Origin: Bradyrhizobium sp. WBOS07
GTDB lineage: Bacteria; Pseudomonadota; Alphaproteobacteria; Rhizobiales; Xanthobacteraceae
Assembly (NCBI RefSeq): GCF_024585165.1
Contig: NZ_CP029008.1
Coordinates: forward strand, 2,108,001-2,172,000
Direction of reading: 5' to 3'
DNA: 64,000 nt
A program made the position numbers and the translations under genes. Under the pieces are notes generated by a model. It did no database searches. It worked only from the letters and a program-made list of their open reading frames with translations, and was not told the origin of the DNA. Below, in pieces: positions 45,262 to 54,311 of the stretch. Position 1 is the first letter of the stretch; each line of letters begins with the position of its first letter.

Positions 45262-46133
45262 GACGCGGCCCGCCCGAACAGGCCGGTCGGCCTGATCACG
45301 AGCACGCCGAGAAACAGCGTGTAGGTGGCCGCCAGCGTCAGGCCGGGATCGATCAGCCGCGCCACTGCGGTTTCGACCACGCCCAGCAGCAGGCCTGCGA
45401 CCAGCGCGCCCATGACGTTGCCGACGCCCCCCATGATGACGACGACCAGCGCCTTCATGGTGAAGACCACCCCCATGGCGGCATTGAAGGTGAGGAACAT
45501 GCTGACGAGCACGCCGCCGATGGCGACGAGGCCACCGCCGAACGCAAAGGCCAGCCCCGAGAGCGCGGCCACGTCGATCCCGACGAGGCGCGCGGCGTTC
45601 GGATCGACCGCGATGGCCCGGACGGCCGTGCCGATCCGGGTGCGGGTGAGGGCCAGATAGACGGCAACGCCGACCAGGGCTGCGAACAGCAACGCGACCA
45701 GGCGATTGACCGCGAGCGTCGATCCGAGGATCGTCAGCGGAATCGAGAGGTAGCTATAGCTGTAATACTGCCCTCCGAAGGCGACCAGCATCGCCCCCTG
45801 GATGACGAACAACACGCCGAAGGTGACGAGGATGCTGTCGATTTCCTGTGCGCCCCGGTCCTTGCCACGCCGCATCAGCCGTTCCAGCAGGAAGCGATAG
45901 AGCAGCCAATTCAGCCCCATCGCGACCGGCACGGCCAGCAGCAGCGCCGCGAGCGGGCTCAGCCCAAGTCCGCTGTAGAGCGAGAACGCGCCGAAAGCGG
46001 CCGCAACCAGCGACTCGCCGTAGGACAGGTTCATGATCCGCGCCACGCCATATTGCAGCGTCAGCCCGAGCGCGATCAGCGCGTACATGCCGCCAAGCAC
46101 GAGGCCCGGCAGGACGATATCGACGAGCAGCAT
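45258..46133 (-). CDS. branched-chain-type ABC permease (LivH-like)
   Basis: Inner-membrane permease of 291 residues and about eight helices. It has the LivH markers GGMYALIALGLTLQYGVARIMNLS near the N-terminus (split as GGMYALIALGLTLQYG) and KALVVVIMGGVGNVMGALVAG in the coupling region. It pairs with the LivM half of the fused protein encoded next. A strong hairpin separates it from the upstream binding-protein gene, which usually makes the binding protein more abundant. Confidence 0.93.
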   Translation of the reverse strand: MLLVDIVLPGLVLGGMYALIALGLTLQYGVARIMNLSYGESLVAAAFGAFSLYSGLGLSPLAALLLAVPVAMGLNWLLYRFLLERLMRRGKDRGAQEIDSILVTFGVLFVIQGAMLVAFGGQYYSYSYLSIPLTILGSTLAVNRLVALLFAALVGVAVYLALTRTRIGTAVRAIAVDPNAARLVGIDVAALSGLAFAFGGGLVAIGGVLVSMFLTFNAAMGVVFTMKALVVVIMGGVGNVMGALVAGLLLGVVETAVARLIDPGLTLAATYTLFLGVLVIRPTGLFGRAAS

Positions 46134-46162
46134 GAAGCGGCATCCCCCGGAGCGGACGGCAG

Positions 46163-46187
46163 GCAGGCCTTGCGATCGAAGGCCTGC
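46163..46187. terminator. intercistronic hairpin between the binding-protein and LivH genes
   Basis: GCAGGCCTT (46163-46171) and AAGGCCTGC (46179-46187) form a perfect 9-bp stem with a 7-base loop, 10 bases after the binding-protein stop (minus strand). Hairpins in this position commonly attenuate transcription or protect the upstream mRNA, which would raise the binding protein level relative to the membrane subunits. Confidence 0.6.
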
Positions 46188-46196
46188 CGGCCGGTC

Positions 46197-47417
46197 TTAT
46201 TGCCACTGCGGCTTGGGCACGACCGCGGCGCGCGCGCCCGGCTGCGAGGTCGGCGCAAGGGCGTAGAACTCGCCGTTCTGCCACTGGCCGACGCTCCACA
46301 CCTCCTGGAGCAGTCCGTCCTTGAGCTTGACCTTGCCGATGATGGTCTCGAACGTACCCGCGCGGATTTCCGCCGCGACCGCGGCACGATCGAGCTTGCC
46401 GACCTTTTCGATCGCCTGCTGCAGCACTTGAAGGCTGGCATAGGTGATCGAGCTGGCCCAGCGATCCGGCTCCTTGCCGGTCGCCGCCTTGTGGCGCGCG
46501 AGATAGTCCTTCAGCTGCGGCGAGTCCGCGTTCCAGCCGCCGATCCCCATCACACCGTCGCTGTTGGCGGCGAACTTGCCCTTGTAGAGCGGGAAGGCGG
46601 TGCCGACGCCGACATAGAAGATCTTCGGGTTGAACTTCAGCAGCTGCGCCTGCTCGGTGAGCGCGATCGTATCCGGCGGATAGCTGAAGGCGATGAACGT
46701 ATCCGGGTTGGATGCGACGGCGTCCTTCAGCAGCGGCTGGAGATCCTGCGTCCCCATCGGATAGGTCTTGTCATAGCCGAGCGTAAAGCCGTGCTTCTTG
46801 AAAGCCGCGCGGGCGGCGGCGGACAGCTCGATGCCGAACTGATCGGCGATGCTGACCATCGCGATGGTCCCGCCGATCTTGCCTTCGCCCTTCAGCTTGC
46901 CCAGCAGATCAGCCAGCGCCTCGGAGATCTGCGCGGAGGTGCCGAGCCAGAACGTCGCGTTGGACCAGCGCTTGGCGAGCTCCGGCGCCTTGTCCGTCAC
47001 CGACGTGACCGCGAGGTGAGGGTAGCCGAGACGGTTCAGCGTCGGGCCGACCGCGAGGTTGAGGCCGGTGCCCCAGGGGGCCAGGATGAAATCGACCTTG
47101 TCCTGGTTGGCGAGCCGTTCGATCGCCTTCACTGCTTCTTCGGAACTGCTGCGGTCGTCGTATTCGACGATCTCGATCGGCAGCTTCTTGTCACCGAGCT
47201 TGATGCCGCCGGCGGCATTCACGTCCCTCACCCACAATTCGTAATTGGGCAGGGTGGTGATGCCGGCGCCGCCGGCATAGGGACCGGTCTTGGAGATGGC
47301 ATAGCCGATCCGGATCTTCTCCTGCGCATCGGCCGTGGGGGGAAAGATCCCCAGCGCCGCGGTCAGAGCGGCAAGGCCGGTGGCGCGAAGTAACGTTCGA
47401 CGGTTGGTCGAAAACAT
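46197..47417 (-). CDS. periplasmic binding protein of the branched-chain-type ABC transporter
   Basis: A 406-residue type I periplasmic binding protein with an export signal that has a twin-arginine-like start (MFSTNRRTLLRATGLAALTAALG). The mature start is KIRIGYAISKTGPYAGGAG. It matches Leu/Ile/Val- and aromatic-binding proteins (amide-binding family). ATG 47417 follows a strong AGGAGGGAG site; the longer frame to 47573 runs into the AraC promoter region and is rejected. It is first in the operon and divergent from the AraC regulator, which probably controls it. Confidence 0.9.
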   Translation of the reverse strand: MFSTNRRTLLRATGLAALTAALGIFPPTADAQEKIRIGYAISKTGPYAGGAGITTLPNYELWVRDVNAAGGIKLGDKKLPIEIVEYDDRSSSEEAVKAIERLANQDKVDFILAPWGTGLNLAVGPTLNRLGYPHLAVTSVTDKAPELAKRWSNATFWLGTSAQISEALADLLGKLKGEGKIGGTIAMVSIADQFGIELSAAARAAFKKHGFTLGYDKTYPMGTQDLQPLLKDAVASNPDTFIAFSYPPDTIALTEQAQLLKFNPKIFYVGVGTAFPLYKGKFAANSDGVMGIGGWNADSPQLKDYLARHKAATGKEPDRWASSITYASLQVLQQAIEKVGKLDRAAVAAEIRAGTFETIIGKVKLKDGLLQEVWSVGQWQNGEFYALAPTSQPGARAAVVPKPQWQ

Positions 47418-47565
47418 GTCGTGTCTCCCTCCTGTGGCACTCAAGCGATTGTCGGCATCGATGTGAGTGGTCGTTTCCTCTGGCCCTGATTTCTTCGGAA
47501 TGGCGTCATCGCGCCGACCGCGACCAGGACTTGACCTAGCAAGCATCCCGGGCTTTGTTCGCACA

Positions 47566-48546
47566 ATGGACAAATCCGGGGAAAGATTGGACGTTTCTGG
47601 TCACGATGGCCAGCTGCGTCGAGGCGTCGCGGCCACCCGACCGCCCGCGGCAGCCGGCGCGAGCGGGGCTGTGCCCGTCGGTGCCGAGCTGATCAGATCG
47701 CATTATGCGGCACGGCGCTGGATGCTGATGTCGAACGCGGCCCGGCCGTTCATTCATCTGCTCTGCCTTCACGGCGGCGGGACCGTGGAGATCGCTCGGG
47801 CCGACAAGACGATTCCGTTGGCGGGGCCCGCAATGGCCTGGCTGCCGGCGGGATCGGCCGACTATCTGGAGGTGGCGGCGGGAACGACCGCGGAGCTGCT
47901 GCAATTGCGGGCCGGCACATGGCATCGCTATCTCCCGCCCTCGGCGGAGGCGCCCTATCTCGCGCTCGAAGGCGCCGGCGGCATCATGGCGCTGCCGGTC
48001 GAACCCGACCTTGCCGCCACGATGGCACGTTCCATCGCCGCGATCGCCGCCGAAATCGCCTCGCCCGCCCGCAGTGGTGCAGCCTCGATCATGTCGGCCG
48101 AGCTGACGCTGTGCGTGCTGCGCTTCTGGCGTCTGTTCGCCGGCGACGGCAATCGGAACGAGGAGGGCAGCAGCGCGGAGATCCTGAGCCGCTTCCGCCG
48201 GCTGCTCGAGGAGCGCTACCAGCAGCACCTCCGCGTCAGCGATTACGCCAGGCTGCTCGGCATGACGCCCGATCGCCTGCACGCGCTGTGCAGCCGCGAG
48301 CTGAAGCGCTCGCCGAGCGAGCTGATCCAGCAGCGTCTCGTCAAGGAAGCGGCGGCGCGGCTCGAGGCGGGAACCATTGCCGTCAAGCAGATCGCGTTCG
48401 CGCTCGGCTTCACGGACACGGCGTATTTCAGTCGCTTCTTCCGCAAGCATACCGGAGAGGCACCGGGCGTATGGCGTCGGCGCGTCGTGGCACGGGCGCG
48501 AGCCGGGCGATCGAGGCCAACGTTGAATTTCGCCGACTGGCCGTGA
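47566..48546 (+). CDS. AraC-family transcriptional regulator
   Basis: A 326-residue regulator with an N-terminal cupin-like sensing domain (about 40-170: HGGGTVEIARADKTIPLAGPAMAWLP) of the AraC_binding_2 type. The C-terminal double HTH is LRVSDYARLLGMTPDRLHALC and IAVKQIAFALGFTDTAYFSRFFRKHTGEAP (each given here in part). Its divergent position makes it the probable activator of the ABC-transporter/aldehyde dehydrogenase operon, with the transported compound as the likely ligand. ATG 47566 is chosen; the open frame from 47467 covers the intergenic promoter. Confidence 0.9.
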   Translation: MDKSGERLDVSGHDGQLRRGVAATRPPAAAGASGAVPVGAELIRSHYAARRWMLMSNAARPFIHLLCLHGGGTVEIARADKTIPLAGPAMAWLPAGSADYLEVAAGTTAELLQLRAGTWHRYLPPSAEAPYLALEGAGGIMALPVEPDLAATMARSIAAIAAEIASPARSGAASIMSAELTLCVLRFWRLFAGDGNRNEEGSSAEILSRFRRLLEERYQQHLRVSDYARLLGMTPDRLHALCSRELKRSPSELIQQRLVKEAAARLEAGTIAVKQIAFALGFTDTAYFSRFFRKHTGEAPGVWRRRVVARARAGRSRPTLNFADWP

Positions 48547-48765
48547 GCGATTGAGAAGCGAGCCGCCGATCGCGCCGAGCGCCTTGTCGCAGGGCTCGTT
48601 TTCCAGTCTCGATAGATTCTAATATTGCCGCACTCGCACTGAAGCGATCCGTACGTTAGGCGATGGACGCAAGGCCATCAGCAAGCAGACCGGCGGCCGA
48701 TGGTTCGAGCGAAGACGGTTCCGGGAATTGAGGGCCCGGATCCCGGTTGGAATGAGATCTGAGCG

Positions 48766-50055
48766 ATGAGAGCGATATTCGGCAAACTGCATCGCTGGGC
48801 GGGACTGCTGACGGCCGCCTTCCTGTTCTTCTCCGGCATCACCGGCGCGATCATCTCCTGGGATCACGAGCTCGACGACATCCTGAACAGCCATCTGTTC
48901 GACGTCACCAGCAAGGGCCCGGCGATACCCTCGATCGAGCTCGCCAAGACGATCGAGCAGCGCGATCCCCGCGCGCGCGTCGTCTACCTCTTCATGACGC
49001 CGGAGGAGGGCCACTCGCTGTGGTTCTTCGTCATGCCGCGGATCGATCCTGCGACCGGCAAGCGCTACACGCTCGACTACAACCAGGTCTTTCTCGATCC
49101 CAATACCGGCGCGGAGCTTGGCCGGCGCTATTGGGGCGCGGTGTGGCCGGTGACGCGGGAGAATTTCGTCTCCTTCCTCTACAAGCTGCACTACACGATG
49201 CACATCCCGGAGTTCTGGGGCAGCGACCGCTGGGGCATGCGCGTGCTCGGCGTGATCGCCATCATCTGGACCATCGATTGCTTCGTCGGCTTCTATCTGA
49301 CGCTGCCCTCGCGCAGACGCGCCAAGGCGGCGCGGGCACCTAGCGTCACGCGCCAGCTCGAGCGTGGCTTCTGGGCGCGCTGGGCACCGGCCTGGACCAT
49401 CAAGACCTCAGGCAGCGCCTACCGGATCAATTTCGACATCCATCGCGCCTTCAGCCTGTGGACCTGGGGCGTGCTCTTCATCATCGCCTTCACCGCCTTT
49501 TCGCTGAACCTCTATTTCGAGGTGTTCTCGCCGCTGATGAAGATGGTGTCGAACTATACGCCGACGCCCTATGAGCAGCGGCCCTATCGCGATCTCGACA
49601 ATCCGATCGAGCCCAAGATGACATTCGCCGAGATCGCCGCGCGCGCGGCGGCCGACGGCAAGGCGCGGGGCTGGACCATCCCGGTCGGCTCGATCAATTA
49701 CGGCCCGGCCCACGGCGTCTATGCCGCCGCGTTCTTCCACCCCGGCGACGATCACGGCGCCGGCGGCGTCGGCCCGGCGCAGCTCTATTACGACAGCGAG
49801 GATGGCCGCCCGATCGGCGAGCGGCTGCCCTGGGTCGGCACCGCCGCCGATATCTTCGTGCAGGCGCAATTCCCGCTGCATTCGGGCCGCATCGTCGGCT
49901 TGTTCGGCCGCATCCTGATCTCGATCATGGGCCTCGTGGTCGCTGCGCTCTCCGTCACCGGCGTCGTGATCTGGTGGCGCAAGCGCCGCGCCCGGGTCCG
50001 TGTCCGCGAGACCGCGGCGGTGCGCCTGACCCGGCAGCTGACGCCGGCGGAGTAG
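48766..50055 (+). CDS. PepSY-associated membrane protein (iron-uptake associated)
   Basis: A 429-residue inner-membrane protein of the PepSY_TM family. Four membrane helices are visible: LTAAFLFFSGITGAIISW near residue 12, VLGVIAIIWTIDCFVGFYL, GVLFIIAFTAFSLNLYF, and ISIMGLVVAALSVTGVVIWW at the end. PepSY segments lie between them. Family members are usually encoded beside TonB siderophore receptors; some act as ferrisiderophore reductases. The region before it contains GATAGATTCTAAT (48611-48623), weakly like an Irr-type iron box. A secreted protein gene follows after 89 bases. Confidence 0.9.
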   Translation: MRAIFGKLHRWAGLLTAAFLFFSGITGAIISWDHELDDILNSHLFDVTSKGPAIPSIELAKTIEQRDPRARVVYLFMTPEEGHSLWFFVMPRIDPATGKRYTLDYNQVFLDPNTGAELGRRYWGAVWPVTRENFVSFLYKLHYTMHIPEFWGSDRWGMRVLGVIAIIWTIDCFVGFYLTLPSRRRAKAARAPSVTRQLERGFWARWAPAWTIKTSGSAYRINFDIHRAFSLWTWGVLFIIAFTAFSLNLYFEVFSPLMKMVSNYTPTPYEQRPYRDLDNPIEPKMTFAEIAARAAADGKARGWTIPVGSINYGPAHGVYAAAFFHPGDDHGAGGVGPAQLYYDSEDGRPIGERLPWVGTAADIFVQAQFPLHSGRIVGLFGRILISIMGLVVAALSVTGVVIWWRKRRARVRVRETAAVRLTRQLTPAE

Positions 50056-50144
50056 GGCGCGAAGAGCGCGGTTCGTTGCGGATGAACCTTCGCGCCTCGC
50101 AGCCGCACAAAGATGGCAGATCGCCTCCAATCCGCGGACCTTGA

Positions 50145-50972
50145 ATGAGATTGCCTGCCTTGCTCTGCCTGCTCGTCCTCGCGCTGCCCGTCCATGCGGC
50201 CGCGCCCGAGCGGCACTATCTCGACCTGCGCGATCGCTACATCGCAAAGTTCTCGAAGGCCAAGGAGAGCGAGGTGATCTACAAGCAGCACGAGGCCGCC
50301 CTGAAGGAGCTGGCAGGCGTGCTGCGCGGCTTGGTGGGACCGGTCGCGATCAAGGGATTTTCCGCAGACGGCAGGTCGAACGTCGACACGCTGTTCCGGA
50401 GCGATATCGGCTTCGGTCATCTCGACGGGCTCAGCTTCGCCGCGGACGGCGACAAGACCCAAGCCGTGGTGACCACGACCGCGTTGCTCATGCACTGGCT
50501 GCGCGAGCATCGCGCGGACGGCATGCCGCAGGAGAGCAGCGCCGCGTTCCAGTCCGACCGCTTCTACTATCACGCGATCCAGGATGCCGCCTTCGCCAAA
50601 TATGCCGAGCTGCCGGTCACCAAGCCCGCATCCGCGAGCGCCGCGTTCGCCGTGCTCGGCCTGCGCGGCAATGGCGAGCTCAAGGGTGCGCCCGATGAAA
50701 TCGACGTCGTCGCGATAAGTGGCGACAGGGTGTACTTCATCGCCGCAAGGGACGCCGTGAAGACGGCGGAGATCCCCGCCTGCGAGCGCGTGTGGACGCA
50801 GATGATGGCGAAGCCCGTCAACAAGAAGGATCCGCGCGGCGACATGGCCAGGGAGGACCGGGCGATGGACGCCTACACGAAATGCTTCGCCAAGGAAGCG
50901 CCGAGCCAGAGCTGGTACGCGGCGGCGGTCAGGAAGGCGCAGAGCCAACTGGACCTGCTGCCGTTGCGCTAA
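50145..50972 (+). CDS. secreted protein of unknown function downstream of PepSY
   Basis: A 275-residue protein with a signal peptide (MRLPALLCLLVLALPVHA). The mature protein is mixed alpha/beta, with SADGRSNVDTLFRSDIGFGHLDGL, a His-containing FYYHAIQDAAFAKYAELPV and two late cysteines (IPACERVWT, YTKCFAKE). I do not recognise a family. It probably shares the transcript of the PepSY gene, so a role in iron handling or periplasmic processing is possible but unproven. It is convergent with nosX. Confidence 0.75.
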   Translation: MRLPALLCLLVLALPVHAAAPERHYLDLRDRYIAKFSKAKESEVIYKQHEAALKELAGVLRGLVGPVAIKGFSADGRSNVDTLFRSDIGFGHLDGLSFAADGDKTQAVVTTTALLMHWLREHRADGMPQESSAAFQSDRFYYHAIQDAAFAKYAELPVTKPASASAAFAVLGLRGNGELKGAPDEIDVVAISGDRVYFIAARDAVKTAEIPACERVWTQMMAKPVNKKDPRGDMAREDRAMDAYTKCFAKEAPSQSWYAAAVRKAQSQLDLLPLR

Positions 50973-51005
50973 GGCGTGACGATCATGCTCAACAACAGGC
51001 GCAGC

Positions 51006-52001
51006 TTACGCCGATAATTCGACCGTCTTGCCGGCGGCATCGATCAGGTGCACGCGGTCGATATCGACGCGCGGCAGCAACGATTGGATCCCGTCTTGCG
51101 GCATCAGGCTGAACGCCGTCGACAAGGCATCCGCGGCGGTCGCGCTGCGGGAAACCGTCGTCACGCTGCGATAGCGGCGCGCACAGCAACCCGATTTGGG
51201 ATCAAACAAATGGTTGAAGCGCGCCCCGGAATCGAACTGGCAGCCGTAGCCGCCCGAGGTGGAGACGGCGCGATCGACGATCGGCAGCACAGTTTTCGTC
51301 TGGCCCACAACGTCCGGATCGGCGATACCGATCTCCCAGGGGTGTCCGTCCGGACGCGAGCCGATTGCGCGCGCTTCGCCCATGTCGACCAGGCTGTGGG
51401 AGACGCCATGTGTCCGGAGCAAGTCCACGACCTTGTCAGTGACGTAGCCTTGCGCGATCCCGTTCAGGGTCACGGCCATGCCCCGGGGCATCACGATCCG
51501 GTCGCGGCTGACCGACAGCCGGTGGCTGCCGACGCGCGCCAGCGCGGCCTCGATCGCGGCTGGCGCAGGCCCCGCCGGATCGGCGTCATCTCGCGCGAAA
51601 TGACCGGCATAGAGCTCCCAAATCGGCTGCACGGTGACGTCGAACAGGCCGCCGGTCAGCGTGGCATAACGCTGCGCGGCCGACAGCAGATCGACCATCT
51701 CCGCGGCGGGATCGATCAAGACACCCGTCCGGTTCAGCGCGACCAGGGCGGAATCCTCGAGGTAAAGACTGAACAGCCGCTCGAGCCGCCGCGCCTCGGC
51801 GCAGGCCAGCGCGATCAGTCGCTCCGCCCGGCTGCGATCTTCGTCGTGGATCTCCATCGTCGCAACCGCGCCCAGCATCGTGCCGCGCCAGGTCACCGGC
51901 GCGACCTCCGCACGAACGAGATGCCACGGGGCGAGCGCGCCGAGGCCCGCTGCCGCCGCGCTGATCCGGATGAAGCGTCGTCGCGTCAGGTTGCGCGTCA
52001 T
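51006..52001 (-). CDS. nosX: NosX, ApbE-family FAD:protein FMN transferase
   Basis: Periplasmic flavinyltransferase that attaches FMN to the NosR flavoprotein domain and so supports electron flow to N2O reductase. The 331-residue protein has a twin-arginine-like signal (TRRRFIRISAAAAGLGALA). ApbE features include LDKSALVALNRTG-like SALVALNR, TLNGIAQGYVTDKV (the NGIAQGY metal/flavin site) and SLVDMGEARAIG. It ends the nosRZDFYLX cluster and overlaps nosL by 4 bases. Electron-flow role is family knowledge. Confidence 0.94.
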   Translation of the reverse strand: MTRNLTRRRFIRISAAAAGLGALAPWHLVRAEVAPVTWRGTMLGAVATMEIHDEDRSRAERLIALACAEARRLERLFSLYLEDSALVALNRTGVLIDPAAEMVDLLSAAQRYATLTGGLFDVTVQPIWELYAGHFARDDADPAGPAPAAIEAALARVGSHRLSVSRDRIVMPRGMAVTLNGIAQGYVTDKVVDLLRTHGVSHSLVDMGEARAIGSRPDGHPWEIGIADPDVVGQTKTVLPIVDRAVSTSGGYGCQFDSGARFNHLFDPKSGCCARRYRSVTTVSRSATAADALSTAFSLMPQDGIQSLLPRVDIDRVHLIDAAGKTVELSA

Positions 52002-52570
52002 GGCGTCCTCCTCGGTGGGCCGCTTGGCGAGCCCTCGGCGGTTTGGTCGGACACGGCGGCGCCAGTGGCATTTGCCGACGCCAGGACGTAGTCCCGCGGC
52101 ACCTCGTCGAAGCCGACGATCCTGCCGCCGTTCTCGCCGGCGAACTTCTCCGCCGCCGCACGCTCCGAAAACGGAACGGCCTCGTCGCCGCCCATGCCGC
52201 TCTTGACCCGGCTCTCGATCACGAACAGCGCCTTGCGCGCCTCAATCCAATTGTCGGCGCCGGGCTTGTCCCAGTCGGCCGCCTTGCCCATGTCGGACAC
52301 GTAGATCGCCTGGATGTCCTTGGGCTCGTCCGGCAGCATGGTGAAGGCGATGGTGTCGCGCACCGACGAGAACCAGACGGGCTGGATCAGGCTCGCGACG
52401 AAGATATGGCCCTTCGGTCCGGGATGCTCGAGCACGTTCATGCCGCAGTAATGGCCGATGTCTTCCGCGGTCATCCGATGCGGCAGAGGGGCCTTCGCGG
52501 CTTGCTTGTCGTTGCAGCCGGCGAGCGCCAGCGGCACGAGCAGGGCAAGAAGCAACGTTCGGCGCTTCAT
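51998..52570 (-). CDS. nosL: NosL copper-binding lipoprotein
   Basis: A 190-residue lipoprotein with lipobox LALAGC (MKRRTLLLALLVPLALAGC). The Cu(I)-binding region is HYCGMNVLEHPGPKGHIFV, carrying the conserved CGM and a His. NosL delivers copper for maturation of the CuZ centre of NosZ. The C-terminus is followed by a low-complexity tail rich in Ala/Thr/Pro. It overlaps both nosY and nosX by 4 bases. Confidence 0.94.
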   Translation of the reverse strand: MKRRTLLLALLVPLALAGCNDKQAAKAPLPHRMTAEDIGHYCGMNVLEHPGPKGHIFVASLIQPVWFSSVRDTIAFTMLPDEPKDIQAIYVSDMGKAADWDKPGADNWIEARKALFVIESRVKSGMGGDEAVPFSERAAAEKFAGENGGRIVGFDEVPRDYVLASANATGAAVSDQTAEGSPSGPPRRTP

Positions 52571-53394
52571 AGCTCCCTCCGCGAGAAGGCGAGCGCGGCC
52601 AGTCCCAGCGGCAGCAGCGTCCAGCCGAGCAGGGCGGTCAGCAGAACCGGAATCGTCAGGGACGTGGTTTGGGCAAGACCGGCCATGCCGGCGAAGGTGC
52701 TGACATTGGCAAAGCCGGTCAGGTTGATAAGCCGGTAGGCGTCGGTCGGATTCGCCAGCAGCATGGCGTTGAGCACCGCTGCCGAGATGCTGCGGCCCTG
52801 ATCGAGCGCAAGCACACCGAGCAGTGCCATGTCGTAGATCAGCACCAGCAGCAGCCACAATCCGATGCAGATGCCGGCCGCCGTGCCGCGGTCGCGCACG
52901 AGCGCGCTGACCAGATATCCGATGGCGACGAAAGCGGCGCCGAGCAGCACCGAGGAACCCACCATGGACGCGAAGGCCAGGAAGCTGTCGCGATCGATCT
53001 GGCTGCCGGTCGCCGCCAGCGCTCCGACCGCCGCGCCATAACCGAGGCAGGTCGCAAAGGCGAGCACGGCGAGGTGGCCCAGGAACTTGCCGAGCAGCAC
53101 TTGCCAGCGCGCCACGGGATAGCTCAGCAGCAACAGCATCGTCCCCCGCTCCATCTCGCCGACGATGGCGTCGTGGGAGATTAGAAGCGCGATCAGCGGA
53201 ACGAGAAAGATCGTCAGGCTCGACAGGCTGACGACGACCACGTCCAGCGTGCGAACACCCACGTTCCCGGTCGGCGCGCTGCCGAGAAAGGTCAGCGACA
53301 GCGCGAGCCCGGCGAGCAGCAGCGTTGCGGCCAGCACCCAGCGATTGCGGATGGCTTGGTGGATTTCCTTGGCTGCGATGATCAGGACGTTCAT
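52567..53394 (-). CDS. nosY: NosY, permease of the NosDFY copper/sulfur maturation system
   Basis: An ABC-2-type membrane protein of 275 residues with six helices. It forms with NosF the transporter that, with NosD, supplies sulfur for CuZ assembly in NosZ. Family pattern: IIAAKEIHQAIRNRWVLAAT at the start and LISHDAIVGEMERGTMLLLLSYP. It overlaps nosF and nosL by 4 bases each. Confidence 0.94.
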   Translation of the reverse strand: MNVLIIAAKEIHQAIRNRWVLAATLLLAGLALSLTFLGSAPTGNVGVRTLDVVVVSLSSLTIFLVPLIALLISHDAIVGEMERGTMLLLLSYPVARWQVLLGKFLGHLAVLAFATCLGYGAAVGALAATGSQIDRDSFLAFASMVGSSVLLGAAFVAIGYLVSALVRDRGTAAGICIGLWLLLVLIYDMALLGVLALDQGRSISAAVLNAMLLANPTDAYRLINLTGFANVSTFAGMAGLAQTTSLTIPVLLTALLGWTLLPLGLAALAFSRREL

Positions 53395-54311
53395 GGCGCC
53401 TGCTCCGATTGCCGAAGAAAGTGAGCGTAGAGCTCGTCGAGGGTCGGCGGCACCACGTCGACGTCCTCGACGGCATTGCCGGCGGCAGTCGCGCGGTGCA
53501 GCAGCTCGATCTTCCGCTCCGGCGCGGCGTCGATCTCGACGATGTGGCCGTTGAGGCGGCGGCAGGTCGCATCCTGCGGAGCCCAGCCCGGCATCTCGCT
53601 TGGGGCGAGGCCTGCCACCTTGAGACGGATCCTGGTGGGCAGCCGGGCGAGACGACGCAGCTCGTCGATCGATCCGTCCGCGACCTTGATGCCGCGGTTC
53701 ATGATGATGACCCGGCCGGCGCGCTCCTCGAGCTCGGTGAGCGCGTGCGACGACAGCAGCACCGTTGCGCCGCCGGCCGCGAGCCGTGCGATGATGTCGT
53801 AGAAGGTCTGCCGCAGTTCCGGATCGAGGCCGGTGGTCGGCTCATCCAGCAGCAGCACGCGCGGGGTACCAAGCAGCGCCTGCGCGAGCCCCAGCCGTTG
53901 GCGCATGCCCTTCGAATAGGTGCTCACTCGGCGCCGGCTGGCGGCGCCCAAGCCGACGGCATCGAGCAGCTCCAGCGCCTTGGGCACCGGCTCGCGCTTC
54001 AGCCGGGCGTAGAAGGCCTGCGTCTCGCGGCCGGTGAGGGCAGGGTCGAAGGAGACGTTCTCGGGCAGATAGCCGAGCTGGCGCCGGCCGGCGAATTCGC
54101 CGGCGGCCGGATTGTCTCCGAGAACCTCGATGGAGCCGCTGGTTGGCCGGATCAGCCCGAGCATGAGCTTCATGAGCGTGGTCTTGCCGGCGCCGTTGTG
54201 GCCGATCAAGGCGACCAGCTCGCCCTGCCCAAGCGAGAACGAGGCATCGCGCACGGCCTCGACCCGGCCATACATCTTGGTGACGTCGCTGACGCGTACC
54301 GTACTGGTCAT
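53391..54311 (-). CDS. nosF: NosF, ATPase of the NosDFY system
   Basis: A 306-residue ABC ATPase. It has Walker A GHNGAGKTT, signature STYSKGMRQRLGLAQ, Walker B VLLLDEPTTGLDPE and the switch His in SSHAL. The C-terminal domain of about 80 residues is typical of NosF. ATG 54311 overlaps the nosD stop; the frame is open further upstream inside nosD but that part is antisense-like noise. It is the energy-coupling subunit for NosY. Confidence 0.95.
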   Translation of the reverse strand: MTSTVRVSDVTKMYGRVEAVRDASFSLGQGELVALIGHNGAGKTTLMKLMLGLIRPTSGSIEVLGDNPAAGEFAGRRQLGYLPENVSFDPALTGRETQAFYARLKREPVPKALELLDAVGLGAASRRRVSTYSKGMRQRLGLAQALLGTPRVLLLDEPTTGLDPELRQTFYDIIARLAAGGATVLLSSHALTELEERAGRVIIMNRGIKVADGSIDELRRLARLPTRIRLKVAGLAPSEMPGWAPQDATCRRLNGHIVEIDAAPERKIELLHRATAAGNAVEDVDVVPPTLDELYAHFLRQSEQAP

